A stretch of 64,000 nt of DNA. Source: Sabethes cyaneus. Its lineage: Eukaryota; Arthropoda; Insecta; Diptera; Culicidae. The notes beneath the pieces are model-generated. The model did no database searches, had not been told where the DNA came from, and worked only from the letters and a program-made list of their open reading frames with translations. Shown piece by piece: positions 45,011 to 54,975 of this stretch (positions are counted from its first letter, which is position 1; each line of letters starts with the position of its first letter). The position numbers and the translations under genes are program-made. The stretch lies in the NCBI RefSeq assembly GCF_943734655.1, contig NC_071355.1, positions 59,643,449 through 59,707,448 on the forward strand. The letters run 5' to 3'.

Positions 45011-45084
45011 CACCTTTCTTTCTCACCTCTCTCTAATACACACCTGTCTTTCTCACCTCTCTCCCTCTCACCTCTCTCCCTCTC

Positions 45085-45119
<35 letters not shown>

Positions 45120-45143
45120 CTCTCTCATATATATCTCTCCCTT
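44925..45143. repeat. CT-rich microsatellite tract
   Basis: Long (CT)n runs interrupted by CG and by TCACCTCTCTCCC-type short repeats. The long open frames across it on both strands are composition artefacts. Confidence 0.95.
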
Positions 45144-45820
45144 TATTCACACAATTTCTAAAAACGTTTCCGTTCTTCAACTTCAGTAAAAGCAATATCA
45201 GAAAAGTTATGCTACACTTCTAGGTAGATACAAACATAATTCCATAAAAAATACTTCATAGAACTAATGATACTATTTTTCACTCATTACCGCTTGTTTA
45301 CTCTAATAAAAATGATTAACAATACTTTTGACCAACTTTTCGGCTCAAATACTCCTATGTGCATGGTCGAAAAAAATTAAGACAAAGATCAATATCTCGA
45401 AAACTGACAGGGTGTCGATTATCCAGCGAAAATAAAATTCCCTGACCTCTCCAGGATTTTCCAGGTGTATTTCGAAAAATTCCAGACGCAAAATATCTCC
45501 TTAATTTCACTTATCAAAGTGTTTATTTGGCTTAATTGGTTGTTTAGTCTTGAATTATCATTTCCAAATGAATTCAATTTTTATGCAAAATTTCTTTTTA
45601 TGCAAAATTTCTATGTGCAAAATTAAAATTAATTCGAACTTAACTAACGCACATCGAAATTAAAGAATCAAGATGAATAAAAATTACAAGATGTTTTTTC
45701 GGAAAAAAAAATGAAATAGTCTGTTGCTCTATCTGGTTGCCAAAGGGTTGTGGGATGTCTTGCCTGTTAGATTACATGTAATGAATGGGTATAAATCCGC
45801 TGTATAAAATGGGTATAAAA
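45144..45820. other. No recognised gene
   Basis: AT-rich. Around 45412-45480, CAGGGTGTCGATTATCCAG and CCCTGACCTCTCCAGG resemble ends of a dispersed insect repeat, but I could not delimit it. Confidence 0.35.
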
Positions 45821-46083
45821 CATTGTTGTGATTTTTAGTTCGGACGATGAAAAATTTTGATGTACGGATTTTAAAACGGTACGACGAATTTTAGAAATAA
45901 AGTCAGTAGCGTAATTTCAATAATAGTCGCTTTTCAGTGATTTCAAAGTTCACGGATCGGAAGGTAAGTGTGTTTTAGTCAAATCAGCACAAGAACTTTT
46001 GGAGTATTCATTAAATCCATCCAACAAATGATGAAAATTAGAATAGCTTTACTTATTACGACGGGAATTAGAAAAAAAAACCC
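45821..46083 (+). repeat. Repeat whose second copy (58-61 kb) carries two insertions
   Basis: About 263 bp that reappears in reverse complement in three pieces at about 58276-58355, 59277-59355 and 60926-61045. The gaps in that copy correspond to two transposon insertions, so this copy is the unoccupied reference for both target sites. Confidence 0.75.
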
Positions 46084-46117
46084 TATTCAGAAGATTTCGT
46101 TTATTAAAAGAGACCTA

Positions 46118-46358
46118 CACTCAAAATAAACCACACGTCCTTTCCACGTGAAAAATCACGTAAATTTCTCTACAGGCAGTTACGTGACTTTCAGCTGACT
46201 GTTATTGGAAAAAATAATAGCATCTATCTGATTTTCACGTTAACGCATTAGTATGCGTGCGAACTATCTGAAAATCACGTAAATAGTACAGGAAAAGCTA
46301 GATGGAAAATAATCACATAACTTTTCCTATGATTTAGACGTGAAATTTATTTTGAGTG
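46118..46358. mobile_element. MITE with CACTCAAAATAAA ends
   Basis: CACTCAAAATAAACCACACGTC at left and ACGTGAAATTTATTTTGAGTG at right are inverted copies. The interior repeats AAAATCACGTAA-type phrases on both strands. At 241 bp it has no coding capacity. The target duplication is unclear. Confidence 0.65.
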
Positions 46359-46994
46359 CATCTTTTTGTACAATTAGTCACTAGAGTGGTTCACTTTTGC
46401 ACATTACAAAAATTTTAACTTTTCATTCTTGTGATTTAGAGCAATATTCCCTTCCACAAAGTTGTAGATAATTTATTTTGCAGAAACTTTGTTGAAGAAA
46501 CGAAAATTGTATCTCGTCTGTGTATAGCTATATAAAGATTTTTCTAGATTGTGCCAGGGTGGATCTTAAAAAAAAATAGGCTTTTTGCTCTAACATTTTT
46601 ATTTGAGAACCAAATTAAAAACTGTGTTTGGATGACTTTTAGGCATAGAATGATGCTTTTTTTTGAAACCACTAGGTAGTTGCTATCTATTGTCTGAAGG
46701 TCTGAAGTTTTAGCAGTTTTTGTTGCAAAATATCACAGTTTACCACGACATTTGTCATAGTTTTGTTTCAGGTACGTGCTTTTAAACCATGAATTCTGAT
46801 TTCGAAAATATGTGCCAATGGAAGTGTGAGATATTTTTCACACTTCTCCTATTCTGTAGAAAAACGCATTGAAAAAGTGAATATTTTTATATTTATATGA
46901 GGAAAATCACGCCAACCCGTATATGGGGTTGGCTGCACCTTCTCAGAATTCAATGAAACTTTGTGTGTGTAAAGAGTCCATTAATATTTTTTGA
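46359..46994. other. AT-rich, possible part of a decayed mariner-like element
   Basis: TAGAGTGGTTCACTTTTGCA at about 46384 weakly mirrors sequence near 49180-49206 on the other strand. A stretch ending CCAATGGAAGTGTG near 46828 resembles 48326-48350. No frame survives. Confidence 0.3.
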
Positions 46995-47305
46995 AACAAA
47001 AACGTTGTGGGTTGGAATCCGGTTATAATCTCACATTATAGCTTGGTTCGACCCATGCACCTCCCAACATTGGACAAAAGATAGGAGTCACAACAACTTG
47101 TTAAGCGTAGCTACCTATTACCCCCCCCCCCCCCCCCCCTTCCTTTCCACTCTTTCCCCTCCATTCCTAAAAAAATCCTTCTTCATTACTTTCCCTTACC
47201 GCCCCTTCATCAATTGTAGAACCATCGTTTCAAAAAATATTAATATATGCCTCACCGCATTTCAAGGTCATGACTAAAAACACGAGGTTTGGTAAAAAAA
47301 AGTTC
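46995..47305 (+). repeat. Dispersed repeat family S, copy 3
   Basis: It shares TTATAGCTTGGTTCGACCCA, a C run (47120-47139), CATCAATTGTAGAACCATCG and the TTTCAAAAAATATTAATAT end with the copy at 40446-40765. Confidence 0.65.
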
Positions 47306-48394
47306 ACGTAAATAAGCAACTTTCCATACTTAGTTTTTCTAAAATTGATCTAGACTAACTTTTGGAAAGGGCTTTACCTCTGTATATAAATGTAAAAATA
47401 CTCACTTTTTCAAAGCGCTTTTACTACAGAACAGGAGCCGATCAGGAGGCCATAACAAGGTTTTATCAGTTTAATAACACATTATGATATTTATAACATA
47501 ATCTGTTAGAAATGAATGATTCAGGATCAAGAAACAATAACAAAAAAAATTAAATTTGTTACAGATTCTGATAGTTGTAACTCATTTAGATGTAAATGAG
47601 TAATATGGGTTTCACCAATGGAGCTACGCTATCGATGGCGAGTCACTGAATAGAGTCTCAGTTATCAAAGACCTTGGCGTAATAGCGAAGGCCAATAAAA
47701 ACTTGAGATTTATCTTTCGAGTCACCAAGGAATTTCGGGATTCATAGTGTAGTGTGGAGCCCTTATACAGGTATTTGGTCGTCCAGATTGGAAGCCATTC
47801 GTTCGATACGCGCTTAAATATCTTCCATGGAGAAACACATACGATCTGCCTCCGTATCAAGACCGCTGTCGTTTGTTGCATATGGACACTTTGGAAGGAC
47901 GACGGAAAATTGAAAGAGTCCTCTTCATTAGAAAGGTTTTAGTCGTCGAATTAGATTGCCATCCCAAGTTTTCTACGAAACAGAGAGTTTCTTTGACTGG
48001 ACTTTAGACGCACCGAATATGGCCAGAATGAACCCATTCTTGTTATGTGTTGTTTGTTTAACAGTGTATACAATTATTTTGATTTTCATGTTTCATGTAG
48101 TAAATTCAAAGAACGACTGCTGCTCTCAAGAGCTTTTAATTAAGTTAGTTAGTAGTGTTTTTATTCATGTAGACAACAGCGTCAGATGAATTATTATTGA
48201 ACAATATAAACAATAACTTGGTATAATTTTGTAAGCACCTCCTGATCGGGGAGAAGTGTGGAAAAATGCCATTACTTGGTATTTGCAGATTCTTGTACTT
48301 ACTTTTAGACCAGTCATTCTGATTTTGAAAATATGTGCCAACAAAAGTGTGGAAAACTGTAATGTAATAGTAATATGACTGTAATATGACAAAT
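47306..48394. other. No recognised gene
   Basis: AT-rich spacer. Frames at 47624-47881 (-) and 47956-48189 (+) match nothing I recognise; the second has a hydrophobic stretch. Confidence 0.35.
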
Positions 48395-48640
48395 TCATTC
48401 TCGAACAACCTTTTTGACCTCTGCAATTCTAACGCTTCGTTTTCTTCCGGGATTTTTACGGTTTTCAACAGAACCTGTCTCGACAAATCTGTTTACTGTA
48501 TAGTATACAAATCCTCTTTTTATGCCGAGATGTTTGAGGGCACGAAAAATAGTGCTGCATGCAGCACCGTTTCGGAAATTATTTATTTTCAACGACCGTT
48601 GATTGGAACATTGGAAGATTTTCATTTACTTTTATAAGCA
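48395..48640 (-). pseudogene. Tc1/mariner-type transposase N-terminal fragment
   Basis: The minus-strand frame reads IFRALKHLGIKRGFVYYTVN, then RFVETGSVENRKNPGRKRSV and EVKKVVRE. This matches the paired helix-turn-helix DNA-binding part of Tc1/mariner (IS630) transposases: helix, 'ETGSV..R..PGR.RS' linker, second helix. The catalytic domain is not visible downstream, so the copy is a fragment. Terminal repeats could not be firmly identified. Confidence 0.7.
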
Positions 48641-49239
48641 ATCTGCCCTTTAAAACTTCAAAAGGGCGTAACTCAAAAATTCGTCGATCGATTTTTTTAA
48701 AATTGGTTCAGAGGTGTAGGATGGCAATACAATTTAACTGGAATTTTCCGTTTAAATGGCCTATTTTATTTTTTAATAACGGTATTTTGAAAACCGTGGT
48801 ACGTGTACACCGAACGAGACACAATACGAAAATGAAACTACGTCAAGTAAGACTTAAGTCATGATGACACGCACACATGGTATTAGTTTGATTGTATTAA
48901 TTGTATATGCCGTTGCAAGCATAAAATGATGTTTGTTCGAATATATATGTGTCACACTGTAGTTCTGTTCTCGGCAGAGATAGAAATTTTATTTCTTTAG
49001 CAAAGTTGCTTATTTTTACATTTTTTACAACTTTGCCAAAGAAACTATGTCTATGTTTTATTACAGTAAGCGATGACTAACTTTTCACACTTTTGGATTA
49101 TGGGGAGTATTCTTACGAATAAAAGTGCTCAAGTCCCTAAATGCTAAAATGAAAGAAAAATACGCTAGAAAAAAAGTTCCACTTTGCGTCCTTTTGGACC
49201 ACTGTGCATTGTCGCTAAGGTTGAAACAAGGTTTTTTTT
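48641..49239. other. No recognised gene
   Basis: AT-rich remainder around the transposase fragment. It contains a sequence near 49180-49206 that may be a decayed terminal repeat. Confidence 0.3.
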
Positions 49240-49680
49240 GAGCATAAAAACTGCTTCAGAAATCACAGAAATCAATGACGCGTGTTTGAACCTTAACGCT
49301 ATCATAAATGAGGCGTTAGACCTCACTCTATGTACCAGCTCAATAGTTCAAACCCTCAAAAGATCAAAACCTGGTGTGTCTCTGACAAATCTAATTTATC
49401 AAACATTGGCATATTATTTTTAATATCGGGACAAACTCTAATCATACAAACAGTTTGCCATGACGTCCCCTACTGGAATGAAACGTTCAGTAACCTCCGT
49501 CGGGAAGCCAGGCGCTTGTTCAACACGTCTAGGATTACGTCTAATTGGGATGCCTTAAGAGTAATCTTCATCAAATATAACGTAGACCAACGAGATGTTC
49601 AAAGATGAGTTTTGCGAGAGCATCCAGGCTCCTCCACAGGCTGCGCGAAGGGACGTGAAGGGAAAAGAATGGAAAATTAG
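49240..49680 (+). pseudogene. LINE fragment: endonuclease-RT linker
   Basis: Plus-strand frames read VPYWNETFSNLRREARRLFN and ITSNWDALR, then in a shifted frame EFCESIQAPPQAARRD. This is the linker region between endonuclease and RT in R1/LOA-type LINEs (P.WN..L..LRRE.R.LFN...). Upstream, NLNAIINEALDL fits the end of the endonuclease domain. At least one frameshift lies near 49605. No RT core follows. Confidence 0.6.
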
Positions 49681-50339
49681 GTAAATAATGGTTGTCGACC
49701 TAATGTGAACTTTCTATCAAGGTTAGTCAAGAGAGGTTTTCTGATGTTCAAATTTGTTTTTCACCCCCGCCGGGTTACCCTTGACGATCACCGAAATTTT
49801 CAAAGCGGAAACCGTTGAATGTATAAACAACGTCGATGGTTGCTAACCAATCATTCCGCGCACGTCTGTTCTACAAACTGTGAAAACTAGATCACCTATT
49901 TTAACTCACCTTGCTTTCTATTACGATCTTGTGTCATCTGAGCAAATAATCAAGTAAAGGCAATGTGCGCGTAAAAGTTTCGACAATCATTTTTAATTTT
50001 ATCTTGTACAACGGCTTGTTCCAGCAACTTAATAATCCTCAATATACAAATATATTGAATGTTATAATCTGTACTGCTTTACAATTCACAGCCATAAGTT
50101 GCATATGCGGACACGCACCGCTACAAAACAATTTATTGTACACTCCGTTTTGATAAACTCTAATCATTATGCAATTCCAATGTAATATTGACATGCATAC
50201 GACTTAATGTGGACTTTCTATTATGATCTTGTGTTATCTGGATAGAACTAATATTTCGTAGGTTCGTAGTACGTTTACTTTTACCATCCACGGGTTGAAG
50301 CAAGTTTCAATAGGAGCTAATGATTCCTGGTACCTTTAC
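49681..50339. other. No recognised gene
   Basis: Spacer between two LINE relics. The segment 'TTCTATTACGATCTTGTGTCATCTG' near 49917 is imperfectly repeated near 50217, a 300-bp direct repeat distance. No coding signature seen. Confidence 0.35.
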
Positions 50340-50512
50340 ACCCCTGTCGTCCGGCATCTTTGCGACGTGGCCGGCCCACAGTAATCTCTTAACTTTCGCT
50401 AGGTACGATGGGAATCTCTCCAAGTAGTGCCTGCAGCTCGTGGTTCATCAGCCTGCGCAACTCTTCGCTTTCCATTTGTACTCCGCCAAAAATGGACCAC
50501 AACACATTTCGT

Positions 50513-52442
50513 TTAACCTTCTGTCTGTACAAAAAAATACTTACGTTGTCTGTACATTGGGGTCAATTTGACCCCAAAATTCAAATCGCTATATCTCAGC
50601 GAAAAATAGACGGATTTCCGAGTTTTCAAATGTTTTAGAAAGGTAATTTAATGCACTAAATGATAAAATTATGAATTGCGACTTGGGGGGGTGGTCCTTT
50701 TACAAGAAGGGACTTTAGTAAAGAAAAGTCGGAAAAATTGGATTTTTTCAGATTTCTGACGTTTGTATCACGAAATGCTTACCACCTAGAACGATGCTTT
50801 CTTCTACAAAAATATACGCGAACACGAGATCTTCAAAGTTACTTGTGGCATTTTACAGGCTTTGCTCGCTAGGTGGTGTTTATCTGGAAAAATAGATCTT
50901 TTTGGTCGCAAATTTTTTGGGTTCTACTCGTGTGAATCGTTCTTATTCTCGTTAATGTTGATTATATAGACAAGATATGAAGTGAACATAGTCCGGTGGT
51001 AGATAAAACCTTGGTAAACGGTTCAGAATTCATCCGCCAGGTGGTGTACGTGTACCATTTTATAAATATTGGTCGCAGTTAAACAAGTTGATTGCATGCA
51101 AGTTTCTTGCCTTCGGCAAGATTGGTCAAATGGACTAGACCCATCCTATGATCAGGGATGCCAGGTGATTTTTTGAAAAGTCTTCACGAAACAAAGAAAA
51201 ATGTCTTCATGTGTCTTCCTTCGGCTTTCCGCCCATTTAAATTGCATGGTGAAGACATGTCTTCACATGTCTTCAAGCGAAGACATTTCACTTTTTTGTA
51301 ACAAAAATGTCTTCAAAATGAAGACATGTCTTCACTTCTGGCATCTCTGCCTATGATAGACAGTTTAGCACAGTATTTAATCACCAGGTGACGCTAGTGT
51401 GCTTTTTGATTTGTTTTATTTATTCTATATGAACATATTGTTTCGACAAAAGTCGTCGTCTTCGACATTAATTCACAAAATAAAACTAGTAACAATTATT
51501 CGCAATACATACTATGCGGCCACCGATTCAGCCAGGATGTATGTTAAAACGATCCGAGCGAACGAACGATCCGACGATAGAACATAATACCGGAAGAAAA
51601 TGAATACATTACTAGCGTCACCAGGTGACTGAATTTTGTACCAAAATTTTCAGAATAGAGTGGTTTCAACTATTTGAACAATTATGCCGTAGACAAAATT
51701 TTTACATCTATTCAGTATTCTAAGCTCCGATAACAAATAAAAACAAATAGCGATCAAATTCTGAACCACACTATTAGCCATAGGTTTTATCTGTCACAAG
51801 ACCATGTTTACTGCAAAGCTTGTCTTTCTGTCCAAATTTTCCGCGAGCAAGAACGATTTACACGAGTAGAATACATAAATTTTAGACAAAAAAGTTGATT
51901 ATTCTCACATTAACGCCACCTAGCGAGCAAATCCTATACAATGCAACATGTAACTTTGAAGATCTCGTTTCCGCGCATATTTTTGTAGAAGGAACTGTCG
52001 CTCTAGGTGTTAAGGATTTCGTGATATAAACGTCCCAAATCTGAAAAAATCCGATTTTTCTGACTTTTTTTACTAAAACCTCTCCTGGTAGAAGGTTCCC
52101 CACGCCATGTCACCATTTAAAATTTTATCATTTAGTCCATTAAATTACCTTTCAGAAACATCTAAAAATTCGGAAATCCTTCAAGTGTTCGCTGAGATAT
52201 AGCAGCTTGAATTTTGGGGTCAAATTGACCCCAATGTACAGACAACGTAAGTTTTTCAATAAAATTGTCGCAAAACGTAAGTTTTCGAAATTTTTTGATT
52301 TAGTAACTTCTATAATAAAAGATCTCCGGTAGACACACCTAGTCGCGAAAAAAGTAGATTAATTCATTTAAAAACAAAAAAGTTATAGCTTCTCAAAGTG
52401 GCCTGGGGTCAAATTAACCCCAGTGTACAGACAAAGGGTTAA
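50513..52442. mobile_element. piggyBac-like palindromic element with TTAA duplication
   Basis: TTAA at 50513-50516 and 52439-52442 flank an element starting CCTTCTGTCTGTACA and ending TGTACAGACAAAGGG. Sub-terminal copies of ACGTTGTCTGTACATTGGGG and the perfect hairpin GGGGTCAATTTGACCCC follow on both sides (about 50560, 52220 and, slightly altered, 52405). The arms match inward for several hundred bp, so the element is largely a palindrome. No transposase is present. TTAA targets and CCY..RGG ends are typical of piggyBac. Confidence 0.8.
51145..51357. mobile_element. hAT-like MITE inside the piggyBac-like element
   Basis: A 197-bp element at 51153-51349, with ends CAGGGATGCCAGGTG and CTTCTGGCATCTCTG. 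It is flanked by a perfect 8-bp duplication CCTATGAT (51145-51152, 51350-51357). The interior has about ten GAAGAC/GTCTTC motifs, several as GAAGACATGTCTTC. An 8-bp duplication and CAGGG ends point to hAT. Confidence 0.88.
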
Positions 52443-53654
52443 ACACGCCAAGTGCACGTATATCTTGCGTAAGCAAAGTTACTGTCTCAAGTCCGTAGTT
52501 CGGTAATTCGGTGTGATTAGCGCTTTGTGCATCGTCAACTTTGTGCTGCGACATATGCTCCTTGATCAAAGCGTCTTGCAGAAGAAAAACTAGATTCGAA
52601 TTCCAGCTTAAAACCGTCGTTGAATCGCCTTACTCGTATTGTTATCGGCGGTGACCTGAGATCCCAAATATACGAACTCATCAATCACTTCCAGTTCGAC
52701 GTCTTCAATAGTCACTGTCCGTGGGAGGCGAACGTTGTTTTCTCTGGAGCCTCTTCCTACCATATGTTTGGTTTTCAGTGCATCGATGTGTAATCCAATC
52801 CTCCTAGTCCCATATAGCTCTAGCCGTGCTGGCGGCCGGCCAAATGGAATTAAATCCTCCTAGCCTCTGTTTTTAGTCTGACGTAGGTTACCTCCGCCGT
52901 GCCGAGGTTTCTAGTAATGATGTCAAGTCATCTGCGATGGTCAGGAGTTAGCTACTTTCGTTGAAGTTCGTTCCTCTCGGTTCGATTCCCGCACGTCAAG
53001 GTGTGATCTTCAATAGTGCTGTTGAATAACATATAGGACAATCCCCTTGCCGCAACCGTCTACGCGATTCGAAGCGACTCGAGAGTGCCCCCGAAACGAG
53101 AGTGCGCCGCACGTAGCTCTTCACTCGATCCAGGGCAGCTTCGATCAGCCGCGTCAGTTTGTCCGGAAAACCGTACTCGTGCATTATCTGCCATAGCTGT
53201 TCGTACTCGACTGTATCGTACGATGCCCTGAAATTCATGTAAATGCGATTGGTGGGCACGTTGTATTACCAACATTTCTGAAGGATTTGTCGGAGAGTGG
53301 CTCCCATAAACCCCGCCCGATATTACCTCATGAATTCTTTTGTCCAATAATAGACTACGTAACAAAATCTGGGAGAGCACCTTGTAGGCGGCGTTGATCA
53401 GCAAAATGCCGCAGCAATTACAGCAATTGAGCAGATTCCTTTTTATAGGTGGAACAAACCACACCTTCCATTTACTTCTGGTAGTTTTTTCTCCTTCCAA
53501 ATCATTGTAATTATCCAGTGAAATGCCGTTGCTAGTAATTCTTTCCTCTTTTTGTACAGCTCCACCGGGAGTTGGTCTTTGCCGGCGACTCTACTAATCT
53601 ACAGCTGAGATTGGTTCCACCTTCACCACAAGTCTATTCCACCGGGACTTCATT

Positions 53655-54102
53655 CACCCTCCTGCTGGTATCGCGCATACACGGGCCGAGGCGTCCAATG
53701 CAGTGTTGAACATCATCAGCATACATTTGGATAGCGCATTACCTGAGAACCGTCGGAAGGTCGCTTATGTGGCAACAAAACAACAATGGGCCAAGAGCTG
53801 AGTCTTGCGGAACACCAGACATCTACCATATTCAAGCAGCGGCCATTGTTGAACACCGTTTGTTTTCTTCCTTGAAGGTACGACTTGAGCAAACTCACAG
53901 CTGCAGAAAAGAAGCTGAATTGTGCTCCCAATTCGTCCAATAGTTTCCGATGAGGAATGGTGTCAAAAGCTTTCGAAAAGTTTAATAGAAGCAGGATGCC
54001 TACACCTTTTTTATCCAATATTGCTACTAAAAGTGGTCGTGAACCCTCAGTACAGAGCTTTTGATACCAGTTACAGCCGTAAATCATCAGTGGATTAAAC
54101 AA
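53655..54102 (-). pseudogene. Jockey/CR1-type reverse transcriptase fragment
   Basis: The minus-strand frame reads VGILLLLNFSKAFDTIPHRK, then LLDELGAQFSFFSAAVSLLK and SYLQGRKQTVF. After a frame change, MYADDVQHCIG carries the YADD box near 53690. The first catalytic Asp of motif A (normally LDFSKAFD) is Asn here. It belongs to a lineage different from LINE A and abuts it directly. Confidence 0.75.
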
Positions 54103-54106
54103 ATTA

Positions 54107-54975
54107 TAGGGTATTGTCGTTATCGTCGGGCCACTGTTATGGTCGGGCTATCACGATTTTACAGTTTAAGTAACTCATGATATCTATGGTACAACCATTG
54201 TAAAACTTCTTACTGTGAAAGCTAACTTTTCACAATATTGTGAGTTTCAATCGTGTATTCAAAACACCCGTACTGAATTCAGAGAATAAATCTTACAAAA
54301 CAAGTTTTCCAGGCGCAATGAACTTTTCTTCAAGAAATGATTCATGAAATGCAATTAGGTAGGTATCTAGATAAATTTTGAAAATGTATGAAGCGTGTTG
54401 TGCTGCACACGAAGACTATATAAAAATCCCCTCCAGTAAAGTGTTTGGGAAGGCTAAGGTGAAATACTAGAAAAGCGTTATTTGTAAAGGTCGGGCCACT
54501 TGAGTAGGCATGGTTGGGCCACCATAATTTCAAGCGCAGAAGCGCAATAATCGCTAGAGAATGTCAATCACGTAAAATGTGATGAAATAAAGCAAAATTA
54601 ATACGATAAATACCTAGATTTTTGTTGTTTTATTCATTGTACATAGTTGTACACTTCGGAAAAGGCGATTGTAGCAACATTGATTTTACAAGATCGCCAA
54701 AATTTCGCAAAAATGCTATTAAAAATAGGGTATTTGTACCGATATGAGCCGTTGTTCACGGAATTCATGCTTTTCATGTTTTTATATTGAATTTCAAAAC
54801 GTATGTCTTAGATTTTCTGCGGTGGCCCAACCTGTACAACATGGCCCGACTATAACAACATTTTTTGTCTTCACGTAAATGCCTAGAACTTTTTTATTTT
54901 TCAAGCAATCAGTTCAAAATTTTCCGAAAATATACCTTATTCTTAGACCTTTGCAACGATGTATTTAGATTTCCA
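54107..54975. mobile_element. TA-type element, truncated copy in opposite orientation
   Basis: It begins GGGTATTGTCGTTATCGTCG with the adjoining GGCCACTGTTATGGTCGGGC, and matches the element at 58356-59276 in reverse complement over about 870 bp. It breaks off after GATGTATTTAGATTTCC near 54975, short of the other terminal repeat. Confidence 0.8.

Larger units (their letters stand above)
50340..53640 (-). pseudogene. LINE A copy 3, split by a piggyBac-like element
   Basis: Minus-strand LINE A relic in two parts, 50340-50516 and 52439-53640. The distal part carries a motif A box NFRASYDTVEYEQLWQIMHE, LRQGD and the start of the RT; further parts are recognisable by nucleotide similarity to the 4.4 and 59.4 kb copies. 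A 60-bp insertion near 52802-52860 and many frameshifts kill it. The two parts join cleanly at TTAA once the inserted element is left out. Confidence 0.75.

Noticed and set aside
44866..45223. Open frames across the CT-rich tract on both strands (RERERE-like and SLSLSL-like proteins)
   Set aside because: They are produced by the dinucleotide repeat in both directions. No domain, start context or conservation supports them.
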